A stretch of DNA of 64,000 bases from Hyphomicrobiales bacterium (GTDB taxonomy: Bacteria; Pseudomonadota; Alphaproteobacteria; Rhizobiales; Rhizobiaceae), in the NCBI GenBank assembly GCA_017305925.1, contig JAFKJW010000179.1, positions 62,001 to 126,000 of the forward strand, in the 5' to 3' direction. This document shows, in pieces, positions 49,417 through 59,386 of the stretch (within the stretch, counting starts at the first letter, position 1; each line of letters opens with the position of its first letter). A model generated the notes under the pieces. It had not been told where the DNA came from. It saw nothing but the letters and a program-made list of their open reading frames with translations, and ran no database searches. Made by a program: the position numbers and the translations under genes.

Positions 49417-49908
49417 ATGGCCGCCTATGTGGTGATGGAGAAACGGACGGAGCGGGGCGGCGAGCCGCACTCCGTGGCGTTCGTCCGGGACGGCTTTCAC
49501 TGGCTGGCCTTCCTCGTGCCGGTTCCATGGCTCCTGTGGCATCGCCTGTGGATCGAGGCTGTCCTGGCGCTCGCGGCGACGCTCCTTCTTTCGGCGCTCG
49601 GCGAGGCGGCCGGCCTCGGCATCGCCGCCTCCGCCCTGACGCTCCTCGTCTCGTTCTATTTCGGTCTCGAGGGCCCTGCGCTTCGGATCCGTGCGCTGGC
49701 GCGCCGCGGCTGGCGGGAATGGGGCGTGCTGGAAGGCTCCCGTCTCGCCGATGTCGAGCTGATCTATGCAACCGCGGAAGAGATGGAGCTGGACGGCGAT
49801 CCGGCTTCCGCCTCGCCGCCGCTTCCGGTTTTGCCGGAAGGACCGGCCCTGTATCAGCCATCGCCGCCGCGCGGCATCGGGCTGGTGCCCTATCCGGGGC
49901 GCGCCTGA
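49417..49908 (+). CDS. DUF2628 membrane protein
   Basis: A 163-aa protein with two or three membrane helices ([49 protein letters not shown]) and the DUF2628 N-terminal [11 protein letters not shown]. Function unknown. It is fixed between hisB and hisH in many rhizobia. The stop overlaps the hisH start (TGATG). Confidence 0.85.
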   Translation: MAAYVVMEKRTERGGEPHSVAFVRDGFHWLAFLVPVPWLLWHRLWIEAVLALAATLLLSALGEAAGLGIAASALTLLVSFYFGLEGPALRIRALARRGWREWGVLEGSRLADVELIYATAEEMELDGDPASASPPLPVLPEGPALYQPSPPRGIGLVPYPGRA

Positions 49909-50558
49909 TGCGCGTCGCGATCATCGACTATGGCTCGGGCAATCTGCGGTCGGCCGCCAAGGCTTTCGAGCGGGCGGCGCGCGAGAGCGCGGTGGGAGCG
50001 GTCGTCGAACTGACGGCGGACGCCGGGCGCGTCGCGTCCGCCGATCGCGTCGTGCTGCCGGGCGTCGGCGCCTATGCCGATTGCCGTGCCGGCCTGAAGG
50101 CGATCGACGGCATGGACGAAGCGCTCGCAGAAGTCGTCATCGCCCGCGGCCGTCCCTTCCTCGGCATCTGCGTCGGGATGCAGCTCATGGCTGAACGCGG
50201 CCTCGAAAAGACGGTGACGCAGGGTTTCGGCTGGATCGCCGGCGATGTGAAGGAGATCGTGCCGTCGGATCCCGGCCTGAAGATCCCGCAGATCGGCTGG
50301 AACACGATTCACGTGAAACAGCCGCATCCGCTTTTTGCGGGGATCCCGACCGGACCGGACGGGCTTCACGCCTATTTCGTCCACTCCTATCATCTGGATG
50401 CGAAGAGAGAGGACCAGATCGTCGCCGTCACCGATTATGGCGGACCCGTGACAGCTGCCGTGGCGCGCGACAACCTCGCCGGCACGCAGTTCCATCCGGA
50501 AAAGAGCCAGACGCTGGGCTTGGCATTGATCGCCAATTTCTTGAGGTGGAAACCATGA
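49908..50558 (+). CDS. hisH: Imidazole glycerol phosphate synthase glutaminase subunit HisH
   Basis: Class I glutamine amidotransferase of 216 aa that hands ammonia to His[11 protein letters not shown] at the start, the nucleophile in [11 protein letters not shown] and the His-Glu pair in [10 protein letters not shown] form the triad. ATG 49908 overlaps the DUF2628 stop. Its stop overlaps the DUF1330 start (ATGA). Confidence 0.96.
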   Translation: MRVAIIDYGSGNLRSAAKAFERAARESAVGAVVELTADAGRVASADRVVLPGVGAYADCRAGLKAIDGMDEALAEVVIARGRPFLGICVGMQLMAERGLEKTVTQGFGWIAGDVKEIVPSDPGLKIPQIGWNTIHVKQPHPLFAGIPTGPDGLHAYFVHSYHLDAKREDQIVAVTDYGGPVTAAVARDNLAGTQFHPEKSQTLGLALIANFLRWKP

Positions 50559-50860
50559 CGGATGCGGCCGGAGCGAAGAAGGGATATTGGATGGCCATGG
50601 TCGACGTGACCGATCCGGAGAACTATCCGCGCTACATCGCGGCCAACAAAGCGGCCTTCGACAAATACGGTGCGAAGTTCGTCGTGCGCGGCGGCCGCTC
50701 GCAGGTGTTCGAGGGGCCGCCCGCGTCGCGCATGGTCGTGATCGAGTTCGACAGCTACCAGACCGCACTCGATTGCTTCCATTCGCCTGAATATCAGGCT
50801 GCCTTGAAAATCCGTCAGGCCTGTTCGACGGCGCATTTCGCCATCGTCGAAGGACCATAG
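50555..50860 (+). CDS. DUF1330 protein (dimeric alpha-beta barrel)
   Basis: A 101-aa soluble protein with a DUF1330 ferredoxin-like fold: [38 protein letters not shown] and [21 protein letters not shown]. Role unknown; its place inside the his operon is conserved in rhizobia. The ATG overlaps the hisH stop and is 14 nt before hisA. Confidence 0.87.
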   Translation: MTDAAGAKKGYWMAMVDVTDPENYPRYIAANKAAFDKYGAKFVVRGGRSQVFEGPPASRMVVIEFDSYQTALDCFHSPEYQAALKIRQACSTAHFAIVEGP

Positions 50861-50873
50861 GGCCGCCGCCGGG

Positions 50874-51623
50874 ATGATCCTCTTCCCCGCCATCGACCTC
50901 AAGGACGGGGTCTGCGTCCGCCTGAAGCTGGGCGACATGGACCAGGCGACCGTCTACAACGCCGATCCGGCTGCCCAGGCGCTCAGCTTCGAGCGGCAGG
51001 GGTTCGAGTGGCTGCATGTCGTCGACCTCAACGGCGCGTTCGAAGGCAGGTCCGTCAACGGTGAGGCCGTCGACGCCATCCTCAAGGCCACCCGCAATCC
51101 GGTCCAGCTCGGCGGCGGCATCCGCACGTTGAAGCATATCGAGGCCTGGCTGGAGAAAGGGCTGGCGCGGGTCATCCTCGGCACCGTCGCCGTGCGCGAT
51201 CCGTCGCTCGTCAGGGAAGCGTGCCGCCTGTTCCCCGGCCGGATCGCCGTGGGCATAGACGCCAAGGGCGGGTTTGTCGCGGTCGAGGGCTGGGCGGAGA
51301 CCTCGTCGCTCGGCGTGGTCGAGCTGGCGCGGCGCTTCGAAGGGGCAGGCGTCGCCGCCATCATCTACACCGACATCGACCGCGACGGCGTGCTGGCCGG
51401 CATCAACTGGAACGCGACCATCGCGCTCGCCGATGCGGTGTCCATTCCGGTCATCGCCTCGGGCGGGCTGGCGTCGCTGGATGACATACGCCGCATGGTG
51501 CAGCCCGACGCCCGCAAGCTGGCGGGCGCGATCTCGGGCCGCGCGCTCTATGACGGCCGCCTGGACCCGGCCGAGGCGCTGGCCATCCTGCGCGGCGGCA
51601 GGACGGCGGAAAGGGCGGGCTGA
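50874..51623 (+). CDS. hisA: ProFAR isomerase HisA
   Basis: TIM-barrel isomerase of 249 aa acting on phosphoribosylformimino-AICAR-P. Catalytic Asp8 is in FPAIDLKDG, and the phosphate loops QLGGGIR and [11 protein letters not shown] are present. One base separates its stop from the hisF start. Confidence 0.96.
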   Translation: MILFPAIDLKDGVCVRLKLGDMDQATVYNADPAAQALSFERQGFEWLHVVDLNGAFEGRSVNGEAVDAILKATRNPVQLGGGIRTLKHIEAWLEKGLARVILGTVAVRDPSLVREACRLFPGRIAVGIDAKGGFVAVEGWAETSSLGVVELARRFEGAGVAAIIYTDIDRDGVLAGINWNATIALADAVSIPVIASGGLASLDDIRRMVQPDARKLAGAISGRALYDGRLDPAEALAILRGGRTAERAG

Positions 51624-51624
51624 C

Positions 51625-52410
51625 ATGACCCTGAAGGCCCGTGTCATCCCCTGCCTGGACGTCAAGGACGGCCGCGTCGTCAAGGGCGTCAACTTCGTCG
51701 ATCTGATCGATGCCGGCGATCCGGTGGAGGCGGCCAAAGCCTATGACGCGGCGGGCGCGGACGAATTGTGCTTCCTCGACATCACCGCCTCGTCCGACAA
51801 CCGCGAGACGATCTTCGACGTCGTCGCCCGCACGGCCGAGCAGTGCTTCATGCCGCTCACCGTCGGCGGCGGCGTACGCCAGGTCGCCGATATCCGCAAG
51901 CTGCTGCTGGCGGGCGCCGACAAGGTGTCGATCAACACCGCGGCCGTGAAGAACCCGGATTTCGTCGCCGAAGCCGCCGACAAGTTCGGCAACCAGTGCA
52001 TCGTCGTCGCCATCGACGCCAAGCAGGTGTCGCAAGCTGGCGAGAGCTCGCGCTGGGAGATCTTCACGCATGGCGGGCGCCAGCCGACCGGCATCGACGC
52101 GGTGGCCTTCGCGCGGAAGGTCGTCGATCTCGGGGCCGGCGAGATCCTGCTCACCTCGATGGACCGTGACGGGACCAAGGCCGGCTACGACATCGCGCTC
52201 ACCCGCGCCGTGGCCGATGCGGTGCGCGTGCCGGTCATCGCGTCCGGCGGCGTGGGGACGCTCGACCATCTCGTGGCCGGAATCCGCGACGGCCACGCCA
52301 CCGCCGTGCTCGCGGCGTCGATCTTCCATTTCGGAACCTACACGATCGCTCAGGCGAAGGCGCATATGGCGGCAGCCGGCCTTCCCATGCGCCTCGACCC
52401 CGCCGCGTGA
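51625..52410 (+). CDS. hisF: Imidazole glycerol phosphate synthase cyclase subunit HisF
   Basis: TIM-barrel cyclase of 261 aa, partner of HisH. Catalytic aspartates are in [16 protein letters not shown] and VVAIDAKQ; phosphate loops TVGGGVR and IASGGVG are present. ATG 51625 begins the family; upstream in-frame sequence is hisA in another frame. Confidence 0.96.
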   Translation: MTLKARVIPCLDVKDGRVVKGVNFVDLIDAGDPVEAAKAYDAAGADELCFLDITASSDNRETIFDVVARTAEQCFMPLTVGGGVRQVADIRKLLLAGADKVSINTAAVKNPDFVAEAADKFGNQCIVVAIDAKQVSQAGESSRWEIFTHGGRQPTGIDAVAFARKVVDLGAGEILLTSMDRDGTKAGYDIALTRAVADAVRVPVIASGGVGTLDHLVAGIRDGHATAVLAASIFHFGTYTIAQAKAHMAAAGLPMRLDPAA

Positions 52411-52423
52411 GGAGGAACGGACA

Positions 52424-52750
52424 ATGACGGCCTTCAGCCTCGAACAGCTCGAATCCATCGTCAGGACACGCGCTTCATCCGGAGCGGCGGACTCGTGGAC
52501 CGCGAAACTTGTGGCCGCCGGCATGCCCAGGGCCGCGAAAAAGCTCGGCGAGGAGGCGGTCGAGACGGTCATCGCGGCCGTTTCGGGCGACCGGGCCGGT
52601 CTGGTTTCCGAAAGCGCCGATCTCATGTATCATTGGTTGGTCGTGCTCCACCTGGGGGGGGTTCCAATGTCGGAGGTGCTGGCCGAACTCGACCGCCGGA
52701 CGCATCAATCCGGGGTTGCGGAAAAAGCCTCGCGTCCTCCCGCCGGCTGA
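52424..52750 (+). CDS. hisE: Phosphoribosyl-ATP pyrophosphatase HisE
   Basis: Histidine pathway step 2, 108 aa. [13 protein letters not shown] and [31 protein letters not shown] are the MazG-like metal-binding and helix segments. GGAGGAACGG precedes the ATG. Codons for Leu-Gly-Gly-Val include a run of eight G at 52654-52661 (see findings). It is 9 nt before coaA. Confidence 0.94.
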   Translation: MTAFSLEQLESIVRTRASSGAADSWTAKLVAAGMPRAAKKLGEEAVETVIAAVSGDRAGLVSESADLMYHWLVVLHLGGVPMSEVLAELDRRTHQSGVAEKASRPPAG

Positions 52751-52759
52751 GGCGTTTCG

Positions 52760-53719
52760 ATGGACCAGCTCGCCTCCACCGAGAAATATTCGCCGTATCG
52801 GTTCTTCTCGGCCGAGAAGTGGGCGACGTTTCGCGCCGATACGCCGCTGACCCTCACGGAGGAGGAAGTGCAGCGCCTCGGGTCGCTCAACGATCCGATC
52901 GACCTCAACGAGGTGCGCCGCATCTATCTCTCCCTGTCGCGCCTGCTGTCGGCGCATGTCGAGACCAGTCAGGCGCTGTTCGCGTTGCGCAGCCGCTTCT
53001 TCGCCGCCGACGATTCCGTGAAGACGCCGTTCATCATCGGCATCGCCGGCTCGGTTGCGGTCGGCAAGTCGACCACGGCCCGCATCCTGAAGGAGCTGCT
53101 GCGGCGCTGGCCCTCCAGCCCCAAGGTCGATCTGGTCACGACGGACGGCTTCCTCTACCCCAACGCCGTGTTGCGGGAGCGCAACCTGATGGAGCGCAAG
53201 GGTTTTCCGGAAAGTTACGATGTCGGCGCCCTGCTGCGCTTCCTGTCGGCGATCAAGTCCGGCCACGCGCACGCCTACGCGCCGGTCTATTCGCATCTCA
53301 CCTATGATGTCATGCCGGGCGAATACGTCACGGTGGACCGCCCGGACATCCTGGTCTTCGAGGGCCTGAACGTCCTGCAACCCCGCGAATTGCCGAAGGA
53401 TGGCAAGTTCGTGCCGTTCGTCTCCGATTTCTTCGATTTCTCGATCTACATCGACGCCGACGAGACGCTGATCCACGAATGGTACATCAACCGGTTCATG
53501 CGGCTGCGCGAGACGGCGTTCCGCAATCCCGCATCGTTCTTTCACCGCTACACGCAGCTCTCCGATGAGGCGGCGCGGTCGATCGGGGAGGGCCTCTGGG
53601 CCAACATCAATCTGAAGAACCTGCGCGAGAACATCCTTCCGACGCGGCCGCGGGCCGACCTCATCCTGCGCAAGGGCGCCGATCATCTGGTCGAGGAAGT
53701 CGCCCTGCGCAAGCTGTAG
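52760..53719 (+). CDS. coaA: Type I pantothenate kinase CoaA
   Basis: First step of CoA synthesis, 319 aa. P-loop GSVAVGKST is at residues 97-105, followed by [22 protein letters not shown] and FEGLNVLQ, all conserved in CoaA. It closes the his operon, a known rhizobial linkage. With coaE in the same window, two CoA pathway genes lie within 15 kb. Confidence 0.96.
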   Translation: MDQLASTEKYSPYRFFSAEKWATFRADTPLTLTEEEVQRLGSLNDPIDLNEVRRIYLSLSRLLSAHVETSQALFALRSRFFAADDSVKTPFIIGIAGSVAVGKSTTARILKELLRRWPSSPKVDLVTTDGFLYPNAVLRERNLMERKGFPESYDVGALLRFLSAIKSGHAHAYAPVYSHLTYDVMPGEYVTVDRPDILVFEGLNVLQPRELPKDGKFVPFVSDFFDFSIYIDADETLIHEWYINRFMRLRETAFRNPASFFHRYTQLSDEAARSIGEGLWANINLKNLRENILPTRPRADLILRKGADHLVEEVALRKL

Positions 53720-53810
53720 GCGCCCGCAGGCGGCGGCCGGGCCCGCTCAGAATATCTTAATACCGATTGCCTATCGTCTCGGCCTGTCGCGCCCCTGCGA
53801 CGAGGATCGG

Positions 53811-54796
53811 ATGCCGGCAGCCCTAACCATCCATGAGCCCATGACGGCCGCGCATGCGGAGCGAGCGCCCGCACGCCGCACCGTCGCGCTTGTCGTACCG
53901 GTCCACAACGAGGAAAAGGCGATCGAGCCGTTCCTCCAGGCCGTCTCTCCGCATCTCGACCTGCTGGCGGAGCGCGGCATCCGCTTCGAGCTGATCTTCG
54001 TCAACGACGGAAGCCGCGACGCGACCCTGGCCAAGCTCGTCGTCGCGGCGATGCGCGACCGGCGCATCCGGGTCATCGACCTGAGGAGGCGGCCCTGACC
54101 GCCGGCCTCGACGCCTGCGATGCGGACGCCGCCATCCCCATGGACGTCGATCTGCAGGATCCGCCGGACGTCATCCCGCAGCTCGTCGAAAAATGGCTGG
54201 ACGGCTTCGAGGTGGTGCTGGCCAAGCGGTCGGACCGCTCCAGCGACAGCTTCCTCAAGCACCGCTCGGCCTCCCTGTTCTACCGCGTGCACAACTGGAT
54301 GGCACAGCAGTCGATCCCCACGGACGTCGGTGATTTCCGGCTGGTCGACCGCAAGGTGCTGGACGCCCTGAAGTCGCTGCCCGAGCGCCGTCGCTTCATG
54401 AAGGGCCTGTTCGCCTGGGTCGGCTTCCGGACCGCGTCGGTCGAATATGTGCGGCGCCCGCGCTCGGCGGGTGAATCCAAGTTCTCCGGCTGGAAATTGT
54501 GGAACTTCGCCCTTGAGGGCATCACCAGCTTCTCGACGGCGCCGCTTGAAGTGTGGACCTATGTAGGCGCCGCGATATCGGGCCTGTCGTTCGTCTACGG
54601 CCTCTTCATCGTCGCCAAGGCGTTCTTTTTCGGCATAGACGTGCCCGGCTACGCTTCGCTGCTCGTCTCGGTTCTCTTCCTGGGCGGCATCCAGCTCCTC
54701 GGCATCGGCATCGTCGGGCAATATGTCGGCCGCATCTATTCCGAGATCAAGCAGCGGCCGATCTATATCGTTCGGCAAACATTTCGGGGCGAGTGA
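53811..54796 (+). pseudogene. Family 2 glycosyltransferase (GtrB/DPM-like), frameshifted
   Basis: Two frames together make one GtrB-like polyprenyl-phosphate glycosyltransferase. The first part (53811-54098) has the GT-A start VALVVPVHNEEKAIEPFLQ and FVNDGSRDAT, and breaks after RIRVIDL. The second begins in another frame with EAALTAGLDACDADAAIP, then MDVDLQDPPDVIPQLV, the catalytic loop, and two C-terminal membrane helices. Family members read VIDLSRNFGKEAAL here, so about 16 nt appear deleted near 54083-54086. A product from the internal ATG 54140 would lack the nucleotide-sugar site. The stop overlaps the methyltransferase start. Alternatively an assembly error. Confidence 0.75.
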
Positions 54797-55554
54797 TGGA
54801 ACTTGACGCCTACCGCAACATGGCGGCGACCGAGGACGAACATTGGTGGTTCGGCGGCCGCCGCGCCATCGCCGAGAGCGTCATTCGCGACCTCGGCCTG
54901 CCGCCCGACGCGCGGATCCTGGAGATCGGCGCGGGCACGGGCGGCAACATCGCCATGCTGTCGGAATTCGGCACTGTGACGGCGGTGGAGATGAATGAAC
55001 TTGCGCGGGGCATCGCGAAGGAAAAGACAGGGCGCACCTTTCTGGACGGCTCCCTGCCCGGCCGCATCCCCGTCGAGCCCGGCACGTTCGATCTCGTCTG
55101 CCTGTTCGACGTGCTGGAGCATGTCGCGGAGGACGAGGCCTCTCTCGTGACCATTCGCTCGCTGCTGGCGCCGAATGGCCGCGTGCTGCTCACCGTCCCG
55201 GCGCACCAATGGCTCTGGAGCGCCCACGATGTCGGCCTGCATCACCAGAGGCGCTATTCGCGCGACTTGCTGCGCAACCGGATCCTCGACGCCGGCTTCG
55301 CGCTGGACAAGCTCACCTTCATCAACGCGACGCTGTTTCCGCTTGCCGTGCTCGCACGCATGGCCGACCGCCTGCGCAATCCGGAGAAGCCGCTCGGGCA
55401 TGCGACGCCGCCGGCCCTGCTCAACGCGGCGATGAAGCAGATCTTTTCCGCCGAGGGCCGGCTTCTCCGCGCGGCATCCCTGCCCTTCGGCGTGTCGCTG
55501 CTTGCCGTCTTCCACGATGCCGCCGAGTGCGGCTCGACATCGCTGGCGGCGTAG
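54796..55554 (+). CDS. Class I SAM-dependent methyltransferase
   Basis: A 252-aa methyltransferase of the Methyltransf_11/23 type. DEHWWFGGRRAIAESVI, motif I ILEIGAGTGGNIAML, and motif with LVCLFDVLEHVAEDEASL are clear. This subtype is common in lipid-linked sugar modification clusters. It overlaps the GT2 pseudogene stop by 1 nt and is followed 21 nt later by the GtrA fusion, so substrate is inferred to be a glycan or lipid carrier. Confidence 0.85.
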   Translation: MELDAYRNMAATEDEHWWFGGRRAIAESVIRDLGLPPDARILEIGAGTGGNIAMLSEFGTVTAVEMNELARGIAKEKTGRTFLDGSLPGRIPVEPGTFDLVCLFDVLEHVAEDEASLVTIRSLLAPNGRVLLTVPAHQWLWSAHDVGLHHQRRYSRDLLRNRILDAGFALDKLTFINATLFPLAVLARMADRLRNPEKPLGHATPPALLNAAMKQIFSAEGRLLRAASLPFGVSLLAVFHDAAECGSTSLAA

Positions 55555-55575
55555 ACGGGCCGGAAGCGCGGACCG

Positions 55576-57510
55576 ATGACGATAGCCGCAGACACGGCAA
55601 ATCCGCGCCGTCCTTTCCTCACGGTCCTCGCCGTCTTCGGCGGGGTCGGCATCGTGGCGACGATCGGCTATTTTCTTCTGGCCAGTTTTCTTCATGGCGT
55701 CGCATCCGTACCGCCGGCTGCCGCGAGCGTTGCGGCCTATGTCGCCTGCGCGGTTTTTTCCTATTGGGGACACAGGCGCCTGAGCTTCGCGTCCGGCGGC
55801 GCGCATGCCGTGCAGGTCCCGCGCTTTGTCGCCAGCACCACACTGGGGCTGGCGGTGGCGACGGCGACCCCCCTCGCGGCAGATGCGGCCGGTCTTGCCC
55901 CCGTCGCCGGCTATGCGCTGGTCTGCCTGCTCGTGCCGGCCCTGAACTTCGTGCTGCTGAGCCGATGGGTGTTCCGGACGGAAGCCGCGAGCGCGGAGAG
56001 CCTCCTTCCCGCGCTGCCGGCCGGCGAGCGCCTGCCGATCGTCCTCGGCGTGATCGCCACGGCATGCCTGGCGCTGTTCCTGCAAGCGTTCCTGTGGCCG
56101 ATGAACGCCGACACAAGCTGGCTGATGACCGTGTTCGACCGGATGCATGCGGGAGATCGTCTCTATGTCGACGTGATCGAGAACAACACGCCGATTTCCG
56201 TCTGGGTCTACGCGCCTCCGATGGAGCTTTCCTATCTCACCGGGTTACGGGCGGAGACGCTGGTCAACGCCTATACGCTGCTCGTCTGCCTGCTCGGCTC
56301 CGGGCTGACGGCCTGGATGGCACGGGCCGGCAACCTGCTTTCCACGCGTGCGTCGGCCTGGATGCTGCTGCTGCTGTTTTTCTGCGGTGCCGTTCTGTCC
56401 GGAAACATCTTCAGCGAGCGCGACCATCTTGGAGCGGTTCTCTTCCTGCCGCTGCCCGTGCTGGCGGCGTGGCGCCTCTCCGGCAGTGCGTCTCGCCCGG
56501 GTGTCCGGCATTGGCTGGTCGCCGGTTTCGCCGGCGGCATCCTCGCCATGTTCAAGCCGTACTACGCGCTGCTCACGCTGGCGGCTGCTCTTTACGTGGT
56601 TGCGAGGCGGCGCGACTGGCGGCTGCTTTTTCTGCCGGAGTATCTTCTCGCAGGTGCGTTGAGCGCAGCCTATATGGGTTTCTTCTATCTCGCCTACCCG
56701 GCCTATTTCGCCGATCTCCTGCCGCTTCTGCGCGAGACCTACCTTGCTTTTGCGTGGCCGTTTCCCCTGCTCGCCCGCGTTGCGCTGTCGTCGGCGCTGA
56801 TTCCGGCGGTCTATCTCCTGCTCAGGCGCCGGCTCGGAAAAAGCGAGCTTTCCCACATCCTGATGCTGGTCTCGCTCGTGGCTTTCCTGCCGTACTTCAT
56901 CCAGGGAAAGGGATGGCCTTACCACCTCTATGCAGCGATCTACCTCGGGTCGGCCGCAATCGTCGTCATGCTTTGCGGTAGCCTCACGGCCGAAAGGGCG
57001 AGGGCCTTCAACACGCGCGAGGCCGTGATGCTGGCGCTCGTCGCGGTCCTTGGCGCCCACACGCGTTTCATGCCGGCCGACCTGTCCCTGGCGCGCATGG
57101 CCAACGAGGTCAAAAGCGATATTTCGGCGCCCACCATGGGCGTCATAGGCGGCAATATCGCGACCGCCTTTCCCTTTGCCCGCATGGTCGACGGCCGCTG
57201 GAGCGAGCCCCATTGCAGCGACTGGATCGGTGTCTACGCCCTGCGGATGGCCGGCCTGGCCGAATCGGCCGGCAATCAGGCGCAGGCAACCCATTTCCTC
57301 CACATTCTCGATGGCTATCTTGCGGGAAAACGCGAGCGGATGGCCGCCGATCCGCCCGAGATACTGCTGGTGGAAAAGGACAACGACTCGGTCCGCATTT
57401 TCCTTGACCGATACGGCTTTGCGGCCTTCCTGGAGAACTATACCAGACTTACCGGAAATGCCGACTTCGACGTCTACCGGCGCAGGGCGACGGCAGGCGG
57501 TCCGGACTGA
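55576..57510 (+). CDS. GtrA-like domain fused to a multi-pass membrane (GT-C-like) protein
   Basis: A 644-aa membrane protein. Residues about 12-135 form a GtrA-like unit with four helices (FGGVGIVATIGYFLL, VAAYVACAVFSYWGHRRLSF, NFVLLSRWVF), the flippase-like partner in O-antigen glucosylation. Residues about 150-490 contain about ten further helices with the GT-C-type luminal acidic loop MNADTSWLMTVFDRMHAGDRLYVDVIENNTP near 175-205. A soluble C-terminal tail (about 500-640) follows. This suggests one protein both moves and transfers a lipid-linked sugar supplied by the (broken) GT2 upstream. Confidence 0.72.
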   Translation: MTIAADTANPRRPFLTVLAVFGGVGIVATIGYFLLASFLHGVASVPPAAASVAAYVACAVFSYWGHRRLSFASGGAHAVQVPRFVASTTLGLAVATATPLAADAAGLAPVAGYALVCLLVPALNFVLLSRWVFRTEAASAESLLPALPAGERLPIVLGVIATACLALFLQAFLWPMNADTSWLMTVFDRMHAGDRLYVDVIENNTPISVWVYAPPMELSYLTGLRAETLVNAYTLLVCLLGSGLTAWMARAGNLLSTRASAWMLLLLFFCGAVLSGNIFSERDHLGAVLFLPLPVLAAWRLSGSASRPGVRHWLVAGFAGGILAMFKPYYALLTLAAALYVVARRRDWRLLFLPEYLLAGALSAAYMGFFYLAYPAYFADLLPLLRETYLAFAWPFPLLARVALSSALIPAVYLLLRRRLGKSELSHILMLVSLVAFLPYFIQGKGWPYHLYAAIYLGSAAIVVMLCGSLTAERARAFNTREAVMLALVAVLGAHTRFMPADLSLARMANEVKSDISAPTMGVIGGNIATAFPFARMVDGRWSEPHCSDWIGVYALRMAGLAESAGNQAQATHFLHILDGYLAGKRERMAADPPEILLVEKDNDSVRIFLDRYGFAAFLENYTRLTGNADFDVYRRRATAGGPD

Positions 57511-57527
57511 CGATCATGCCGCGTGCC

Positions 57528-58355
57528 CTACGCCGCTGGAGGCGGCGGCGGGGCGTCGCCGGCGCCGCGCACCTGCTGGTCGAAATCGATGATGGACCCG
57601 GTCATCATGCCGCTTTCGTCGCTGGCCAGATAGGCCACCGCGCGGGCGACCTCGTCGGTCTCGAGAAGCCGGCCGAAGGGCTTCGCCTTCATCGCCTCCG
57701 CCAGCCAGCCGTCCTGCGCGCCGTGATAGGTCTTCATGATGCGGTCCTCGCCGGGCGTGTTCATGTGCCCGATGGTGAGGCCGTTGACGCGGATGTTGTG
57801 GCTCATCACGCTGTAGGCGACGTTGCGGGTGAGCGTGATCAGCGCGCCTTTGGAGGCGCAATAGGCCGTGATGAAGCTCTGGCCGCCATGGCCGGACATC
57901 GAGATGATGTTGATCACCGAGCCCTTGATCTTCTCGCGCTTCATGAGGGTCAGGGCGTCCTGCATCAGGAAGAAGGGTGTCCTGACGTTCACCGCGAACA
58001 TGGCGTCGAAAAGCTGCGGGCTCGTATCCCAGATCGTCCCGCGGTCCGTGATGGCGGCTGCGTTGACGAGCACGTCGATGCGCCCGAACGCCCTGTCGGC
58101 GGCCGGCACGATCCCGGCGACGTCGTCCTGCTTTCCGAGGTCGCCGGCGACGAAGATCGCCCTGACCCCCTTCGCCTCCAGCGCAGCCCTCACCTTTTCG
58201 CCGCGCGTCTCGTTACGGCCCGTTATGGCGAGGCCCTTGATGCCGCGGTCGGCGAAAAGATGGGCGACCGCCTCGCCGAGGCCCTGCGTCGCGCCCGTGA
58301 CGAGGGCGACCTTGCCTTCGAGGGAAAGATTTCTGAACGAGTTCAGGTCGATCAT
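57528..58355 (-). CDS. SDR-family oxidoreductase
   Basis: Short-chain dehydrogenase of 275 aa. Cofactor motif TGATQGLG is at residues 20-27, NAAA in VLVNAAAITD, and the Ser-Tyr-Lys triad in IISMSGHGGQSFITAYCASKG. The tail is a short Pro/Ala run. It starts one base after the inositol-type dehydrogenase stop, so the two are an operon, probably for a polyol or cyclitol pathway. The exact substrate cannot be read from sequence. Confidence 0.86.
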   Translation of the reverse strand: MIDLNSFRNLSLEGKVALVTGATQGLGEAVAHLFADRGIKGLAITGRNETRGEKVRAALEAKGVRAIFVAGDLGKQDDVAGIVPAADRAFGRIDVLVNAAAITDRGTIWDTSPQLFDAMFAVNVRTPFFLMQDALTLMKREKIKGSVINIISMSGHGGQSFITAYCASKGALITLTRNVAYSVMSHNIRVNGLTIGHMNTPGEDRIMKTYHGAQDGWLAEAMKAKPFGRLLETDEVARAVAYLASDESGMMTGSIIDFDQQVRGAGDAPPPPPAA

Positions 58356-58356
58356 C

Positions 58357-59346
58357 TCAGCCTACCTTCACCGGCTTGCCGGTTTCCAGCGATGTTTGCG
58401 CGGCGTCCGCGAGCTGCTGCGCCCTGAGCCCGTCGAGGCCGCTGGGCGATGGCGCCTTCCCGGTCTCGACCGTGTCTATGAAAGCCTCCACCTCGTTGCG
58501 GTAGGCGGCGGCATAGCGCTCCAGGAAGAAGTTCTGCGCCGGGTCGGCGGTAAAGCCTTGGCCGCCGGCGAACGTCACGGTCGTCTCGTGGATATTGCCG
58601 GCGGCCAGCAGGCCTTTCGAGCCGTGCACCTCGACGCGCTGGTCGTAGCCGTAGGTGGCGCGCCGCGAGCACGATATCTGGCAGATCCTGCCGCTCGCCG
58701 TCTTGAGTAGCACGGCGGCGGTGTCGACATCGCCGGCCTTGCCGATTTCGGGATCGACCAGCGAGGAGCCCAGCGCATAGACCTCGACCGGATCTTCCGC
58801 CAGCAGGAAGCGGGCCATGTCGAGATCGTGAATCATCATGTCCCGGTAGAGGCCGCCGGACCTCTGGATATAGGAGATCGGCGGCGGGCCGGGATCGCGC
58901 GAGACGATCGTGACGAGCTCGACGTCGCCCGCGACGCCGTCCTCGAGGCGCTTGCGCAGCGCCGCGAAATTCGGATCGAAGCGGCGGTTGAAGCCGATCA
59001 TCAGGGGCACACCGGCCTTCTTCACGCGCTCCAGCGTCTCCACGATGCGCGCCGAATTGAGATCCACCGGCTTCTCGCAGAGGATCGCCTTGCCCGCCGC
59101 CGCCGCCTGGTCGATATAATCGGCATGGGTGTCCGTCGGCGTGCCGATCAGCACCGCATCGATCGCCCGGTCGGCGATCAGCTCTTCCGCGGGCCGGACC
59201 GGCGCGCCGGTCGCCTTCGACAGGGCATTCGCGCCTTCCGGCAGGGGATCAGCGATTCCGGCGAGTTTTGCGCGGCTGGACGCCGCGATGTTGCGGCCGT
59301 GGATCTGACCAATGCGCCCGGCGCCGAGCAGCGCGATCGAAATCAT
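58357..59346 (-). CDS. iolG: Gfo/Idh/MocA oxidoreductase, inositol 2-dehydrogenase type (IolG)
   Basis: A 329-aa NAD-dependent dehydrogenase. N-terminal Rossmann GAGRIGQIH is at residues 8-16, followed by the family lysine in EKPVDLN and the C-terminal catalytic segment SGGLYRDMMIHDLDMARFL with the DxxxHD motif used by myo- and scyllo-inositol dehydrogenases. GGGAGGAAGG precedes ATG 59344-59346. A GGAA-N6-TTCC-like operator lies just upstream, the IolR pattern of rhizobia, which supports an inositol substrate. Other iol genes are not in the window. Confidence 0.85.
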   Translation of the reverse strand: MISIALLGAGRIGQIHGRNIAASSRAKLAGIADPLPEGANALSKATGAPVRPAEELIADRAIDAVLIGTPTDTHADYIDQAAAAGKAILCEKPVDLNSARIVETLERVKKAGVPLMIGFNRRFDPNFAALRKRLEDGVAGDVELVTIVSRDPGPPPISYIQRSGGLYRDMMIHDLDMARFLLAEDPVEVYALGSSLVDPEIGKAGDVDTAAVLLKTASGRICQISCSRRATYGYDQRVEVHGSKGLLAAGNIHETTVTFAGGQGFTADPAQNFFLERYAAAYRNEVEAFIDTVETGKAPSPSGLDGLRAQQLADAAQTSLETGKPVKVG

Positions 59347-59372
59347 GCCTTCCTCCCTGGGGATCCGGAAGC

Positions 59373-59386
59373 AGAATGATCATTCC
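59373..59386. promoter_or_regulatory. IolR-like operator upstream of iolG-SDR
   Basis: AGAA-TGATCA-TTCC, with a perfect 12-bp palindrome GAATGATCATTC at 59374-59385. It differs in one base from the rhizobial IolR motif GGAA-N6-TTCC. It lies 27 nt before the iolG start, a fitting repressor position. Confidence 0.5.

Noticed and set aside
50305..50320. CGATTCACGTGAAACA in hisH, parS-like with two mismatches
   Set aside because: The bases encode the conserved HisH residues Ile-His-Val-Lys. The same IHVK codons make a similar string in mltA at 41569-41584. Both are over 20 kb from parB on the wrong side of the known cluster, so coding coincidence is the better explanation.
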